From positions 895,847 through 959,846 of the forward strand of contig GG745329.1 in the NCBI GenBank assembly GCA_000151295.1: a DNA stretch of 64,000 nucleotides, in the 5' to 3' direction. Numbering within the stretch: the stretch's first letter is position 1; each line of letters starts with the position of its first letter. This document shows, piece after piece, positions 41,401 through 53,123 of this stretch. The position numbers and the translations under genes are program-made. The notes beneath the pieces were generated by a model that worked only from the letters and a program-made list of their open reading frames with translations, searched no databases and had not been told where the DNA came from. The stretch comes from Allomyces macrogynus ATCC 38327. Taxonomy: Eukaryota; Blastocladiomycota; Blastocladiomycetes; Blastocladiales; Blastocladiaceae.

Positions 41401-42282
41401 CAAACATACCAAATTGTCGATGTTCTGGTTCCAAAAGTGCGGTTCCGAGAGCATGGTCATGACAGGATGGAGCACGACGCACGCGAGCACCTCTCGGACC
41501 AGCGTGCGCGAAATTGAACTGTTGAGCTCCGGCGCGCGCGGCAGCAATACGGGTAAGAGCCGGTCGGCGAGCGAGCGCAGGTAAGCGAGCTCCGACGTCT
41601 GCGTGGACCCCTTGAGGTGCAAGCTCGGGTGCAAGCGGCCCTGCGCGTACTTGGACGCAACGAGCTCATGGTACTCTTGCGTCTCCGTGAAGAGCCGGTC
41701 CTCGTCGGTGCCGCGCACGGCCTGCTCGGCCTTGCGGAACGCCGACACGTGCGTGATTAGTGTCGGCGCGAGTCGCTCGACGACAAGCGACGGTAACGAC
41801 ACGCGGTGCAGGCGCCGTGCCGCCTCGCGGACCGCGTCGCGCAGCAGGAGCTGGATGCGGTCGATAAACGTCGGGTCGCTGGATATTGACGAGTACCAGC
41901 CAGCAATAAAGTCGCGGATTACCAGCTGGATCAGGTGGTCTGCAGCAGCAAGCGGATCGATGGTCGCGGTCGACGATGATGCAGCGTCGGGGCCTTGCAG
42001 CAATGGGTCGTGGCCAAGACGGAACGGGCCCTCGCTACTGAGCGGGAACGATTGGGCAGCAGCACGCTCGGCAATCAGAGCAGCGAGTCGAGCATCCCAA
42101 GAGCTGCTGAGCGATAGGCTGCCAACAATGCGCTTGGCCGTTGGTTCGGGCGGATCAGGCTCCGGGTGCCTGGCCTCCTTGATGTGCAGAAAGAGCGACA
42201 CGAGCGTCCAGGCCCCGAGAATGCAGACGAGGCCAATGAGTGTGTTGACAAGAACATTGGCGAATAGTTGCACGAGGCCCAT
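38415..42282 (-). CDS. MDM1: MDM1/SNX13-SNX25-type sorting nexin (PXA-RGS-PX-nexin C)
   Basis: Five exons in coding order: 41410-42282, 39795-41300, 38887-39716, 38666-38834 and 38415-38582. All phases agree, giving 1181 aa. Mdm1-type proteins anchor in the ER by an N-terminal hairpin and bind endosome/vacuole lipids through PX, forming inter-organelle contacts. Visible parts: N-terminal membrane segment (VNTLIGLVCILGAWTLVSLF, about 10-32); PXA domain ending LACVVLHPVMTMLSEPHFWN (about 95-290); an RGS-like region (about 390-510; LSYFMEFVDQSQRTNLLQCW); PX domain (about 794-912) with WIVTRRYSEFLALHQLLK and LPKKAPNVILGN; and nexin C domain (from about 1030) with NWLRRQAVLIILQQILGETI and GSFVGRQNARKGGARLL. 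It is head to head with YME2. Confidence 0.95.
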
Positions 42283-42728
42283 GATGATCGCTGTTCACGG
42301 CCGGGCCGGGTCCGACGTGGTCGCGCTCGCGGTCGTGGCGGTGGAGCGGGTCGTTATGGAGAGAGCTAGCACGCCCGAGCAGACGAGCACCGGGCGTCCG
42401 CGAGCCCTTGATGCGCGGGCGAGTGCAGCAAGTCGGCGCGGCGTCGGGGACGTTGTCCTTGGGCGAGATGCGGGGCCACAAGGTTGCTTGCCGCATGCTG
42501 CCGCGCGTCTCCACAGCAAGGCAGGCAGGCACGGACGGCAGTGAGCTGGACCACGTCACTCGCGCCTGACACGCGCTTGTGATGTGTCGTGCTGTTGTCT
42601 GGTCGCGTCAGTTTCTCCACCCGTGCTCCACCTCTCCGACGCGACACCGCGCACGATTAGCAGCATTTCTGCCCTGAAGGCCCTCAACTCTTGATCAACT
42701 GCTGCAAAGAAAAGACTCTCAAGTCGCC
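42283..42728. promoter_or_regulatory. Divergent promoter region between MDM1 and YME2
   Basis: 446 bp separate the two start codons. Both 5' flanks must lie here. No TATA box is obvious. Confidence 0.55.
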
Positions 42729-45502
42729 ATGACGCTCCAGCGGCTCCTCGGCCGCTCGCTCGCGCTGGCCAGGCCACGACTGCCGCCAACGTTCCTGCGC
42801 CACGGTCCTCTCGCCGCCGCTGCCCAAGTGCGGCTCCTGTCCACACCCATTTACGCTGCGATCCCGAGTACCCGACGCAATGCGCAAGCTGGTCCCGCAC
42901 AGCCCTCGCTGTTCCGTTCGGCCACATTGGCGGAGCCAAGGTGGGCAAGTGCACGTCCGGCGACTGCCAGTACTGCTCGCCGCAACGCCACTTTGGCGAC
43001 CCCGACCGCCGTCTTGGCCGACCCGGAGCCGGCCGCTGTGCAGCAGCGTACGTCGGCCGTCCTCTACTTGGACAACCTCTTCCCGATCAAGTTGGGCCGG
43101 TGGGACCCGACGTCGGCGTTCGTTACGCTCGACACGACCAAGCTGCAGGCCAAGATCTTGAAAATGGTACCGTCCGACCTACGCACCGTCGCCAGCGTCT
43201 CGGTCGACTCGGTCAATCCGCGGCTCAAGGACGGCGGCGCGTTTGCCACCGTTTCGTTTGACGCGAGCGCGACGACCGTGGATGCCGTGACCAACGCCAT
43301 CAACGCGTATCTCGCCAAGAACGCCGTCACGAGGTCGTCGATGCTGCTGCCGGGTCTTGGGCGCGGGTTTGCGCACCCAGTGCGCGGCATGGTGTTCAAC
43401 GAAGACATCGCTGCACTGACGCCGTCGATTCGGCTCAAGGTCGACACGTCGGAGGAAGTTCCGTTTGTATGATTGTTTTACCCTCTTTGCTATGTGGTGG
43501 TGGCTTCGTTTTGACCTCAGCTCTCTGCTCCACCAGGAAACCATCTACTCGACGTACCGGCCGTTTGGCGAAATCACCGACATCAAGTACCTGAACCCCA
43601 AGACGGTCACGGTGCAATTCAAGCACATGCGTGCAGCCACGTCGGCGCGCAACTGCACCTACGCGCTCAAAGTCAACGGCGCGACGCTCAAGCCGGCCTA
43701 CGAGAAGCTCATTGTGTGCATTCGTCTCCCTTGTCTCTCTGGTCGTGCCGCTCGACGCTCATAAACATTCGTTTCCCATGATCCCAGAAAACGCATCACA
43801 TCATGGGCTGGATGACGTCGCATCCGCGCATCGTCGTACCGCTCGTCGTCGCCCTGCTCGTGACGATTGGCGTCTACATTTTCGACCCGATCCACGTGTT
43901 CTTTGTCGAATCCAAGGCCACGAACCGGTTCAAGATGCTTTCCAAGGACGCGGCGTGGCTGCAGGCCTTCCCGAAACTGCTGCACCGGCTCGAAACCTTC
44001 CTGCAGCGGCTGCCCGGCCTGAGCAATTGGGAAATCATTGCCGCGCATTCGCAGCCGATCGGGATCGAGCTCGACGACTTTAACGGCGGCGACAGCCAAG
44101 TGCCTCGGCTGCAGTCGGCACTCTACGAAGCGCCCGACGCGCTGCTCGTGATCGCCGGTCCGTCCGGGTGCGGCAAGTCGGAACTTGCGCATACGGTCAC
44201 GGCGCCTGCGGTGGACCACGCGCGGATCGTGATTGATTGCGACGCGTTTGTCTTCCGCGCGCACACGGATGCGGATGTGATTCGGCTGCTGGCCGCGCAG
44301 GTCGGGTACTGGCCCGTGTTCCACTCGCTCAACAAGTTGTGGAATTACGTGGACGTTGCGCTGACGGCGGCGACCGGGACCAAGACGGGCATGTCGGTCT
44401 CGAACGAGGCCATGGTCAAGCATATCTTGGAGACGGTCGGGGTCGCGCTGACCAAGCTGGGCCAGGAGCGCAAGCCGCGTACGTTCTCGATGCTCTTTTC
44501 GTACCTATCAAGCATACACACCGCACTTGGCTCACTTTCTCCAACACCGTAATTCTAGACGAGCCGTACCCCGTCGTCGTCCTCGACAACTTCCTCAAGG
44601 ACAAGGCCGGCCGGAACCTGTCGAGCTACTACGACATTCTCGCGCAATGGGCCGGATGGCTCGTCGAAAACGGGATCGCGCACGTCGTTGTCGTCGGCAG
44701 CACGGGCCAGCGCGGCGGCGGCGAAGTCGGTGTCCTGCAAGCGCTCGGCCGCGCGCTGCCCACCAAGACCGTCCAGGTCGTCACGCTCACGGACATGCCC
44801 GCCGACCAGGCCGAGCGGTACCTATCGCTGCGTCTCGCCGCGGCCCCCGCGGCCCCGACCCCGGGCGAAATGAAGCAAATCATTGCGACGGTCGGCGGCC
44901 GCGCGACCGACCTGGCCGCGCTCGTGAACAAGTTGCTCGACGGGAAGCCCGTCGCCGACGCGATCGAGGAACTCGTGCAGAAGGCGGTTTTGGAGCTGCA
45001 AAAGCACGGGTTCCATGCGGGCACCTGGACGACGTCGCAGTTCTGGCACGTGGCGCGGCAGCTTGATGCAGCGACGGCGTTGCCGTTTGATAAGTTGAGG
45101 TTCTCGACGCTGTTCAACGGCAACGCCGCGCCGTTGCTCGACATGGAACGCGCCGAGCTGTTGGCGGTCGAGTACGAGAATGGCCGGCCCGCGCAGATTC
45201 GACTGAACAAGCCGCTGTACGCGACGGCGCTCGCGCGCCTGCGTGGCGACAAGGCGTTTTCCGCGGCCATGGATGTGACAATGTTCAAGGATTTGATCAA
45301 GACTGAGGGCGCCAAGATCCGGTCGTACGAGGACGAGTACACGAAACTGGCTGAGGTGGCTGCGCGCACGGCAGCGACGCGGCGGACGGTGGACAAGGCC
45401 GTGGACCAGCGGCTCACGTACCTGGCCGACATGATGGCCGCGTCGCAGGCCAAGGTGCAGGTGTGGACAACGCAGTTGGCCGAGGCCAAGAAGGCGTTGT
45501 GA
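42729..45502 (+). CDS. YME2: Mitochondrial escape protein 2 (YME2/RNA12), inner-membrane RRM/AAA-like protein
   Basis: Four exons: 42729-43466, 43537-43713, 43788-44478 and 44559-45502. All phases agree, giving 849 aa (yeast Yme2 850). Yme2 sits in the mitochondrial inner membrane and affects nucleoid structure and mtDNA escape. The N-terminus is an Arg/Leu/Ala-rich presequence (MTLQRLLGRSLALARPRLP). The family block VLYLDNLFPIKLGRWDPTSA starts near residue 112. An RRM-like exon (about 247-305) carries TIYSTYRPFGEITDIKYL. A single membrane helix follows (IVVPLVVALLVTIGVYIF, about 320-338), then the RNA12 domain with a Walker A motif GPSGCGKSEL (about 429) and a Walker B-like YPVVVLDNFL. The C-terminus is a long helix. 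Conservation is complete, with no broken motif. Confidence 0.96.
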
Positions 45503-45938
45503 TGAGAGGGCGAGAGATAAGGCGGGCTAGGGAAATTCATGTCCAGAGCCTTAGAAATCGGGCACAATCGTAATCCTGTATGTGCGCGGGGAGGGAGAGG
45601 TCTCATTTAAAACGGGCCCCACGGAACCGAAACGAAAACGAAACGGGAAACAGCTGCGAGTCAACGGGAGGCGAGACGGCACTGAAAAAAAAGGAACAGA
45701 AGGAAAAAGACTCAATATGGGCCGCTTCGCAAACACCATCAAACCGAGGAGAAGAGAAAAGGCGAACAAGAGAGAACGGCGACGAACGGGAGGGAGGGAG
45801 CGAGAGCGAGAACGAGAGAGAGGACACATCAAAAGAGAATCACAACACCGCGTGCCGCGCCGACAAAACGACAGCGACAGCGGCAGAATCGCGGCTACGG
45901 CCACGGCCAAGACACGACTCCGCAGAAAACCGGGTCGC
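45503..45938. other. Convergent intergenic region with long purine-rich tract
   Basis: This lies between the YME2 stop and the stop of the minus-strand epimerase-like gene, so it holds two facing 3' UTRs. From about 45640 to 45840 the plus strand is almost all A and G (for example gggagggagggagcgagagc), so the minus-strand transcript would be pyrimidine-rich. No gene is seen. Confidence 0.6.
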
Positions 45939-47295
45939 TTAGTCGCTTGGCCAGATGCCCTGCTTCTTGTACCCGTCGACAATGTCTCGGATGTGCTGCT
46001 CGGTCACTTCTGGGATCAAGTACGAGAAGCCAACTACCTTTTCGATCTTGGTGCCGTCCATGGACAGCGAGTTGTTGTAGAGCAGCTCTTGGTCGAGGTA
46101 GGGCGTCAAGGGCGAGTTGGTGATGTTCGAGGCCTTGAGCAGGTCACTCCACGGCGCCATATGCGTGTCATTGACCTAGCATCACAAGAAAACCAGCGGT
46201 GGGTCAGATCACAATTCACGACTGAGAAACGAACGCAATCCACCGACGAGCGCGCGCACATACCTCCTCCGTGACTGACTCGAGGTTAAGCTTAGCAAAC
46301 TGGGAGATGATCGACCCTTGGAACCCGGTCTGAATCCCGAAAATCGAGCGAATATGGCGGTTGATGGTCTCCTGGTCCGTGTCCTGCTTGTCGACCAAGT
46401 TGAAGACCTCGCCCTTGGCCTCCTTGTCCTTGTAGTACTCGCACAGCGCCCAGAGCGCGCGGCACACGTCCTCAACGTGCACCGTGTTGATGCGCAGGTC
46501 CTTGGTCCACAAAAACTTCATCTCCTCCTTGAGGTGCTTGTAAATGTGGCCAATGATGAGCCGCGGCGTGATGCCTTGCATGTCGCCCGGGCCGTAGACA
46601 ATGGCGGGCCGCACGATAATCAGGTTCAGGTCCGGAATCTTCTTGATTTCCTCCTCGGCCTTGGCCTTGGCCTTGGCAATGCCCGTCCACGGCTTGATCT
46701 TGGCGTTCTCGTCGCTGCTCTTCTACTCGGATGCGCAAGTGACGCGTCAGCGGGTGGACATTGAAGAAACAGTGAACGGAAACACCGTACCTTGTCGCCG
46801 TCATAGACCTGGCCCGTCGAGACCTCGACGTACACTTTACACTTTTGCTTGGCGGCCTCCTTGGCACAGTTGACCGAGAGCACAAACACCTTTTCCTCGT
46901 AGACGCTGTCGGACTGCGAGTACTTGGTCTCGGCGGCGAGGTTGATGACATAGTCCCACTTGGCGCCGTCGTCGCGTGCAAACGCGCGTTCAATCGAGGC
47001 TAAAACACACGGCAAGTTACCAAGTTAGTCGTGCAGTCGAGCGATACCCACTTGAAAATCAGAAAACCACATCGGATCACAGCGCGCCATTTCACGTACC
47101 AGGGCTCACCAAGTTGGCCTGGCGAAACTCGACCTTTTCAATCGCGGCCTTGTGCGCGTCGTTGAGCCAGGCAGTTGCGGGCAGGACTTTGTCGACGACG
47201 CGAATGTTGGCGGGCGGCACGCCCTGCGAGAGCAGGTAGGCGACGAGGTTGCGGCCGATAAAGCCAACGCCGCCGAGCAGAAGCACAGTGGCCAT
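45939..47295 (-). CDS. NAD-dependent epimerase/dehydratase family protein (extended SDR)
   Basis: Four exons in coding order: 47100-47295, 46791-46999, 46264-46722 and 45939-46175. All phases agree, giving 366 aa. The N-terminal Rossmann motif is VLLLGGVGFIGRNLVAYLL (GxxGxxG at about residues 8-14), followed by the acidic strand end IRVVDK. The NAG-type motif is NLAAETKYSQSD. The active-site region has VEVSTGQVYDG, and downstream PAIVYGPGDMQGITPRLI and INTVHVEDVCRALWALCEY are typical of extended SDRs. The usual YxxxK catalytic pair is not obvious, because the exon ends right after VYDGDK. Such proteins act on nucleotide sugars or similar; the substrate here is unknown. It is conserved over its full length with clean introns. 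Confidence 0.88.
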
Positions 47296-48584
47296 GGTGA
47301 CGAGGTGCGTGGAGCGCGAAGTCGGTTCGAGAACGTGAAGGCGCGGAGGGTGCGGGGGCGTGCGTCAAGCGCTGCTGGTCCAAGTGCCGTTTGATTCGAG
47401 GGAGGCGGGGCAAGTGGGCACGAGAGTCGGATGGAAGGTGGGTGAGGAGAATGACGAATAGCGCACAGAAAGCCAAACCAGCAGAATGAGGAGGCGAGCG
47501 CGTCGGATTGACCGTAGATCGAGGACAAATATATACGCAAAGAGGAACGTGTCGAGCACGCTGGTTAGTTTTCCGACGCGCCAGAGCAAAGATAACCGGG
47601 CTCGCGATGTGGGCAAAGACAGCGCGCAACGCTCGGCTGCCTCACGCCCCTCCTCGTGCGGCCGCTGCTCGAGAAAACAACACAGGTGGTCGCTAAGAGA
47701 GAGTCGCAGCGCGCACGGGCGAACCAGCCCTCCGCCAACTTGGCCCAATGCAAGTTGTCGAGCTGGGAGGCGCCGAGGACTCGGCACGGCAGAAAGACCC
47801 GCCAAACGCGTGCAACCGAGCGAGCGAGCGGGCATGGCGCCGAGCAAGGGTGGGCGGCACCGTGGGTCGTGGGCAGCGGGAAGCGGGCAGTGCGGGAAGG
47901 AGGCGTAAGGGCCGTTGCAGGAGGGGGACGCGTCAAGCACGTACGTGCACGCGGATCGTGGAGCAGGTCCGAGTGGGGGCGCCAACCGGGTTGCTGCAGC
48001 GAGGTCCACGGTTCGTGCGCGCGGTGCGGGCGCGTCGGAAGAGCGGGAGCTGAACAAGCGTCGGGTTCTTGGAGGCCGGCACGGGTACGTTGCACGCGGT
48101 CGGGTGGCAGATGGCACGCGATCGCAGAGGGAAGGAGATGGTCGGCGCGCGCGGTGCAGGACGGCCTGATGTTGACGGTTGGGCGCGTGCAGCAGCTCGG
48201 TGTCGGCGTGAGCGTGAGCGTGAGCGTCGCGGGCGAGCGCGTGTGTCACGGTCGGGGGCGGCGGCAGCAGCAGCAGCGAGAGCACGACAAGATAGCAGCA
48301 CAGAGGCAGCGTTGGTTGGCCGTCCAGGTCAAAAACACGGCGGGTGGCGGGCGTGAGCGCGAAGTGGGGCACGGGTGCGTGTGTGTCCACGCGCGCCGAG
48401 ACTCCAAATCAAATCGAAGCCAACGTGCACAAGTGACTGGACTTCATGAGCAATTTGACTGAGGCCTTCGACTTGAAATCCGCACAATAAGGTGCACAAT
48501 TCATTCCGAGCGGTTTTCCAGGTGCTTTTCGAGCACTTTATCCCAGATAGCTCAAATACAATGACAGGGATTCCAAAAAACATC
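47296..48584. other. 1.3-kb intergenic region upstream of epimerase-like gene and tRNA
   Basis: GC-rich flank with many chance open frames on both strands. It includes the minus-strand promoter near 47296 and a short gtgagc microsatellite at about 48208-48228. The last 150 bp before the tRNA are AT-richer. No gene is supported. Confidence 0.5.
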
Positions 48585-48656
48585 GGGGGTTTAGCTCAGT
48601 GGGAGAGCGTCCGCTTTGCATGCGGAAAGCCGCGGGTTCAAACCCCGCAACCTCCA
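48585..48656 (+). tRNA. trnA(UGC): tRNA-Ala (anticodon UGC)
   Basis: A full cloverleaf can be drawn without an intron. The acceptor strand GGGGGTT pairs with AACCTCC (one G-T wobble), the D arm is GCTC-AGTGGGA-GAGC, the anticodon arm is TCCGC-TTTGCAT-GCGGA with TGC at 48617-48619, and the T arm is GCGGG-TTCAAAC-CCCGC. Discriminator base is A and no CCA is encoded, as in nuclear genes. The internal A box (TTAGCTCAGTGG) and B box (GGTTCAAACC) for RNA polymerase III are both intact. Confidence 0.97.
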
Positions 48657-49198
48657 AAATGCCACATCCGCCATTTCTTCGGCATTGCTGGAAGAACACA
48701 GGACGAAGTGGTGATTTTGCCATTTTGGTTTGAAGGTTTGCACTCGCACCAGCCAGTTGCCACGGCTCCACTGCTGCGCACCGCTTTCTTGCTGCGCCTC
48801 TCCCCAAGTCGGTCCATGACCCCCCAGACTTTGCCTTAACCAACGCAAACGTCGCGGGATCCTCTCGTCAGTCGGCCCAGCACGGCAGCTAATTGTCGCA
48901 ACAAGCGAACCTCGACCAGCGTCCCAACCAGCTGCATTGCACGCTCCCGCGCAACCTCGTCGCGCTCCACCTGTTTTACGTCGCGCAATCCGACTCAGCA
49001 CCCCGTCTTGCACCCAACCAGCACGACACGACCCTGCCTGCGCGCGTCGTCAACGTGCCTACTCGTTTGCAACACGCACCTCGCGCACCTGCTGCTCCGG
49101 ATCCCGTGCACCGTCCGTGCCCCGCGCTGCTCGCGCACGTCCAGTCGGCCTCGCCCCCGCCCGCTTGACGTTCCACGACCCCGACCACCGTCAACACC
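48657..49198. other. Gap between tRNA-Ala and the pseudokinase gene
   Basis: 542 bp containing the promoter of the following gene. No further RNA gene or CDS is recognised. Confidence 0.5.
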
Positions 49199-52100
49199 AT
49201 GGCCGAGTTCCCGGGCATGGTCGGCGGCGCCATTGACGCCGACCTCGAAAAGCAGCTCGCCAAGGAGCTCGGCGACACTAATGCCAACGACGACGGCAAA
49301 AAGAAGAAGGGCAAATGGGGCCGTCGCATCAACCGCGCCGTCGACAAGATCCTCACGCACCCGGTCGTGGAGGCCGGCAAGACAGCGATCCGGTTCGTGC
49401 CGGGGCTCGGAGCGTTTGTCATTGGCGTGGACCGGTACGTTCTCGTCGTCGTCGTGTGGTCGCCCATCATATGAGATGGTGATCGCGCTGTGATGGGGTC
49501 GGCGGAGGTGGTGCGGTTCATCGTGCTTTCCCCACGGCCATACGTGCGGCGGTCGTGCTTTGCCCGACGATTACCGCGGCAGTGGCAGCGGCGGCGGCGG
49601 CAGCACGACCTCGGCAGCGGGCAACAACCGCGCCACCAGTCGAGCGAACCCACACTTGCGAGCTGCCGCCTGCGTTTTGACCGCGAACATCGACACTGAC
49701 CGAGATCGTGCATGCATTACGATCATTAGCCTGACGCGATGGAAGCTCACTTACACGAGCAACGAGTCGCTCATTGCCATGCTCGAAAAGAAAATGACCG
49801 ACATCACCGTCACCTACATTGCCCTCATCGAGCTGCTGCCGCCCGCCGAGCGCCGCGAGGACAACCCGCGGCTGCAAGTCTTTGCGAAGAAGACGGAGCA
49901 GATCAAGAAGCTCGTCGGGTTCATCCAAAAGTCGATTGACCAGTACAACACCAAGTCGGAAAAAGAGCGGCTCATGCTCGCCGAAGTCATCCAGTCGTCG
50001 TTCAAGTCGCTGCAGGGCGTGCTCGACGAGTTGCAGCGCGATATCCAGGTGCATCTCGGCATCCAGACGACGGCGGGGATCCAGGCACAGGGCAACAAGC
50101 TCGACAACATTGTCAAGGTGCTGCTCGCGCAACGCACGGTGCTCGAGGGCCAAGCCGATCGCAACGAAAAACTGCTCGCACTCATGCAGCGGCAAGTCGA
50201 ATCGTCCGAGTACATGTCGCAGTGCATGTCGCAGCTCAAGGAGGACCTCACGCCGGGCTACGCCAAGGTCGAGAACTTGGAGATTCGCCGCGTGTGGTAC
50301 GACTTTTTCCGGTGGCCGGCGGCGCAGCCCGTGCAGGACCTGCTCAACCAGATGCCGCAGTACTTCAAGATGCAAAAGGACCCGGTGGCGCTCACCATGT
50401 GGACGTCGCTGCAAAAGGGCGAGCTGCTGACCATCGAGGATCTCGGCATTGGCGACCCGAACGGGCTCGTCACGCCGTACGACTTGAACGAAGTGTTCCC
50501 GTTCGACCCAGTCTACAAGATTTCGATTGGCGACTGGCTCGTGTGGAAGGGGCTCGGGTGGCTCTTCTTGGCCGCGGAAATGGAGCGCAAGCTGCTGCCG
50601 TTCCGCAACAAGTTTTTGCTGTGCACGTCGGTCGTGAGCAAGTTCATTGGGTTCATTTCCGACACGCTACACAACCTGCGCAAGGAGCACGGGTACGACA
50701 CGGCCATGCACGCGCGGCTGCTCGATATTTCCGTGCGCATCGTCTCGTCCTCGCTGCCCGATTTCTCGGAACGGTTCCAACTGTTCATGGAAACGCTCTC
50801 CGACGCGTACGACGTGATTGACGGCGCCTTCAACGACGCCAAGAGGACGTGGTATGACGCCGAGATTGTGCGCACGCTCATCCAGTCGCTCTCGACGTTC
50901 CAGTGGCGGCTGGCCGCTGCTGTCGAGGACCTCGGCGGGTCGGGCGAGCTGTGGGACGCCAACGAGATTGAGCAGCTCACCAACCAAGAAGTCGAGCGCA
51001 CGCAATGGGCACACACGCTCGCGGGCCACTACGCGACCACGGTCTGGAACCAGTGGAACGGCGGGTCGGCGCTCATTTCGCCGCACGCGCTGTCCAAGGT
51101 GGAAAAGCTTGGCAAGAAAACGTTGAAGATGGAGTATGCGTTCCAGCCCGTTGTGCTGCGCCCGCTCGCGCTCACGTCGGCCTCGGCCGAGGCGGCACCG
51201 CAGTTTGAGCTGGCCGCGCAGACAGCCACCTACTCGGCGTGCCGGTCGCTGTTGCAGACGCTTGGCGTGACCATGTACTCGGGCTGCTGGATGGCCGTTG
51301 TCGAGTACTGCGCGAACGGCAACCTCAAGTCGTTTTTGCGGTCGCCGCCGGCGCAGTCGCTGCCGCTCGTGACCAAGTTGCGCATCTTGTTGCAGATTGT
51401 CAACGCCATTCGGTTCCTGCACTCGCGCGGCATTGCGCACCGGTGCCTGACGGCCGCGCACATTTACTTGGCCGAGGGGCTCGCGCCCAAGGTCGGCGGT
51501 CTGCTGCCGTCGGCCGAGGATGCGGACGTGCTCCGGTACCGCGCGCCCGAGGTCATGCATCTGAGCACGCGCACGCCGGCGACCGAGGCCGATGCCGAAG
51601 TCGACTGGAAGGCCGCCGACGTCTACTCGCTCGGCCACTTGCTGCGCGAGCTGCTCACGGACGAGGTGCCCTTGGCCGATGCAGGCGACTCGGTCGATGC
51701 CGTCAAGAAGGCCGCGGCGACCTACACGTCGGACATGGCCAAGAACGGCCTGCCCGGTCACCTGCCGGCTGACTTGGTCGACCTGGTTGGCGACTCGCTG
51801 TCATCCGAGCTGATTGACCGCCCAGCGCTCGACCAGTTTTACGACACGGTCGAGTCGATCCACGTGCGCCTGCGGCAAGACCTCGCGCACGACGGAATGG
51901 CCCCGTGGGAGTTTGGCGACGTGGCCAACGTGCTACCACCGCCCTACGTGTCCACAGTCGCGCGCCCGGGCATCGGCGGCAAGGGTGGTGCCCTGACCAT
52001 CATGCGCCCCGCCGCATCGTCCATGCCCCCACCTGCCCTCGCCGCGATCCTGCGCCGTGCCGCGCAACCCGGCGAGGATCTGCACGCGGTCGAGCGCGAC

Positions 52101-52754
52101 CTGCTCGCACTGGCCCCCGAATGCCCGCGCGCGCTCGTGCATGTTGGCGATCTCTACTACTACGACAACAGCCAGCGCGGGTTCCCGCACGACTTTGCGC
52201 GCGCACTCAACTACTACCAGCAGGCCGAAGCCGCGGGCGAGCCGCTCGCCGCGATTGGGATTGCCGACTGCCACTACTTCGGGCACGGTGGCGCGACCAA
52301 GCAGCTCGGTGTCGCGCGCGACCTCTACGCAAAGGCGCTCGAGTACCTGTCCGCGACCGACCCGGGCCCGCAGGCGCCGCCCGAGCCCAACGCACCGGCG
52401 CCGCCCCTCGTCGAGGACAACACGGGGATTCCGCGCGCCTTGCGTGCGCGCGCGCACGCCGGGATGGGCGATGTGCTCTACGATGCCGGCGAGCACTTGC
52501 AGGCGCTCGAGCACTACTACAAGGCGACGGGCATCGACCCGGGTTGCAAGCGCGCGTGGGCACGGATTGGCGACGCACACTTGTTGGGCAAGGGGGTCCC
52601 GCTCGACCCGGATGCGGCACGCAAGTTTTTCCGCAAGGCCAAGGGCACGCGGCGCGAGGTCGAGGGCATGCTCGAGTATTACCGGCTGCGTGGCGAGGCC
52701 GCGTTCATGGCCATGTACCTCAACGACGCGATGCTGTATTATCCGGATTTCTGA
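49199..52754 (+). CDS. Helical bundle - pseudokinase - Sel1-repeat protein (MLKL-like architecture)
   Basis: Two exons, 49199-49434 and 49730-52754 (phase matched; the 295-nt intron could hide a small exon), give about 1086 aa. Residues 1-80 are basic then hydrophobic (KTAIRFVPGLGAFVIGVD). Residues about 80-260 are long amphipathic helices (SLIAMLEKKMTDITVTYIAL, then KTEQIKKLVGFIQKSIDQY), like the helical bundle of MLKL. A second all-helical region runs to about 540. Residues about 545-795 are kinase-like but degenerate: no clear glycine loop or VAIK lysine, HRC in place of HRD (GIAHRCLTAAHIYL), no DFG (KVGGLLP), yet RAPEV and the DVYSLGHLLRELL helix are kept. Residues about 862-1070 hold Sel1-type repeats (ARALNYYQQAEAAGEPLAAI, then ALEHYYKATGIDPGCKRAWA and DAARKFFRKAKG). 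It is probably a catalytically dead signalling scaffold. A membrane-killing role is inference from layout only. Confidence 0.85.
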
Positions 52755-53123
52755 GCGCGGTCGAGCGCGTGCGCTCGTGCGCGGCGCGCGGCGGGCCTGG
52801 TCTGGCTCCGGTTTGAATGGTTGGCGATCTGCTTTGTTGCACGAATGTTCATAGCTCTGTTTTAGCGTTATTCAATGTACATTTTGCCGTTTTTCTTGCA
52901 CCCTCTCTCCCTCTCTCCCTCTGTCCCTCTCTCAGCGTACGACCCACGACGACCGATCGCCACGTCGTTTCTCAGTGACGTTATGTGTGGATGTCGCGCC
53001 ATCACCACGACTCGTGCTCCGCTCCATCCATACTTTTCGCTTCCCGGAAACAGCAGAAACCCATCACAACCGCAATCATGTCCCAACATATCGCAGAGCG
53101 CTTGTTTGGGGCTGCAGTCGGCC
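52755..53123. other. Gap between pseudokinase and translin genes, with CT-rich microsatellite
   Basis: 369 bp. The plus strand carries a pyrimidine tract ccctctctccctctctccct at about 52899-52934, a typical 5' flank or 5' UTR feature. No gene is seen other than the possible translin 5' coding segment from 53078. Confidence 0.5.

Noticed and set aside
47365..48390. 341-codon minus-strand frame in the intergenic region
   Set aside because: Low complexity, no recognised motif, no good start context. It lies in the promoter region of the epimerase-like gene.
50667..51761. 364-codon minus-strand frame
   Set aside because: Antisense shadow of the pseudokinase gene.
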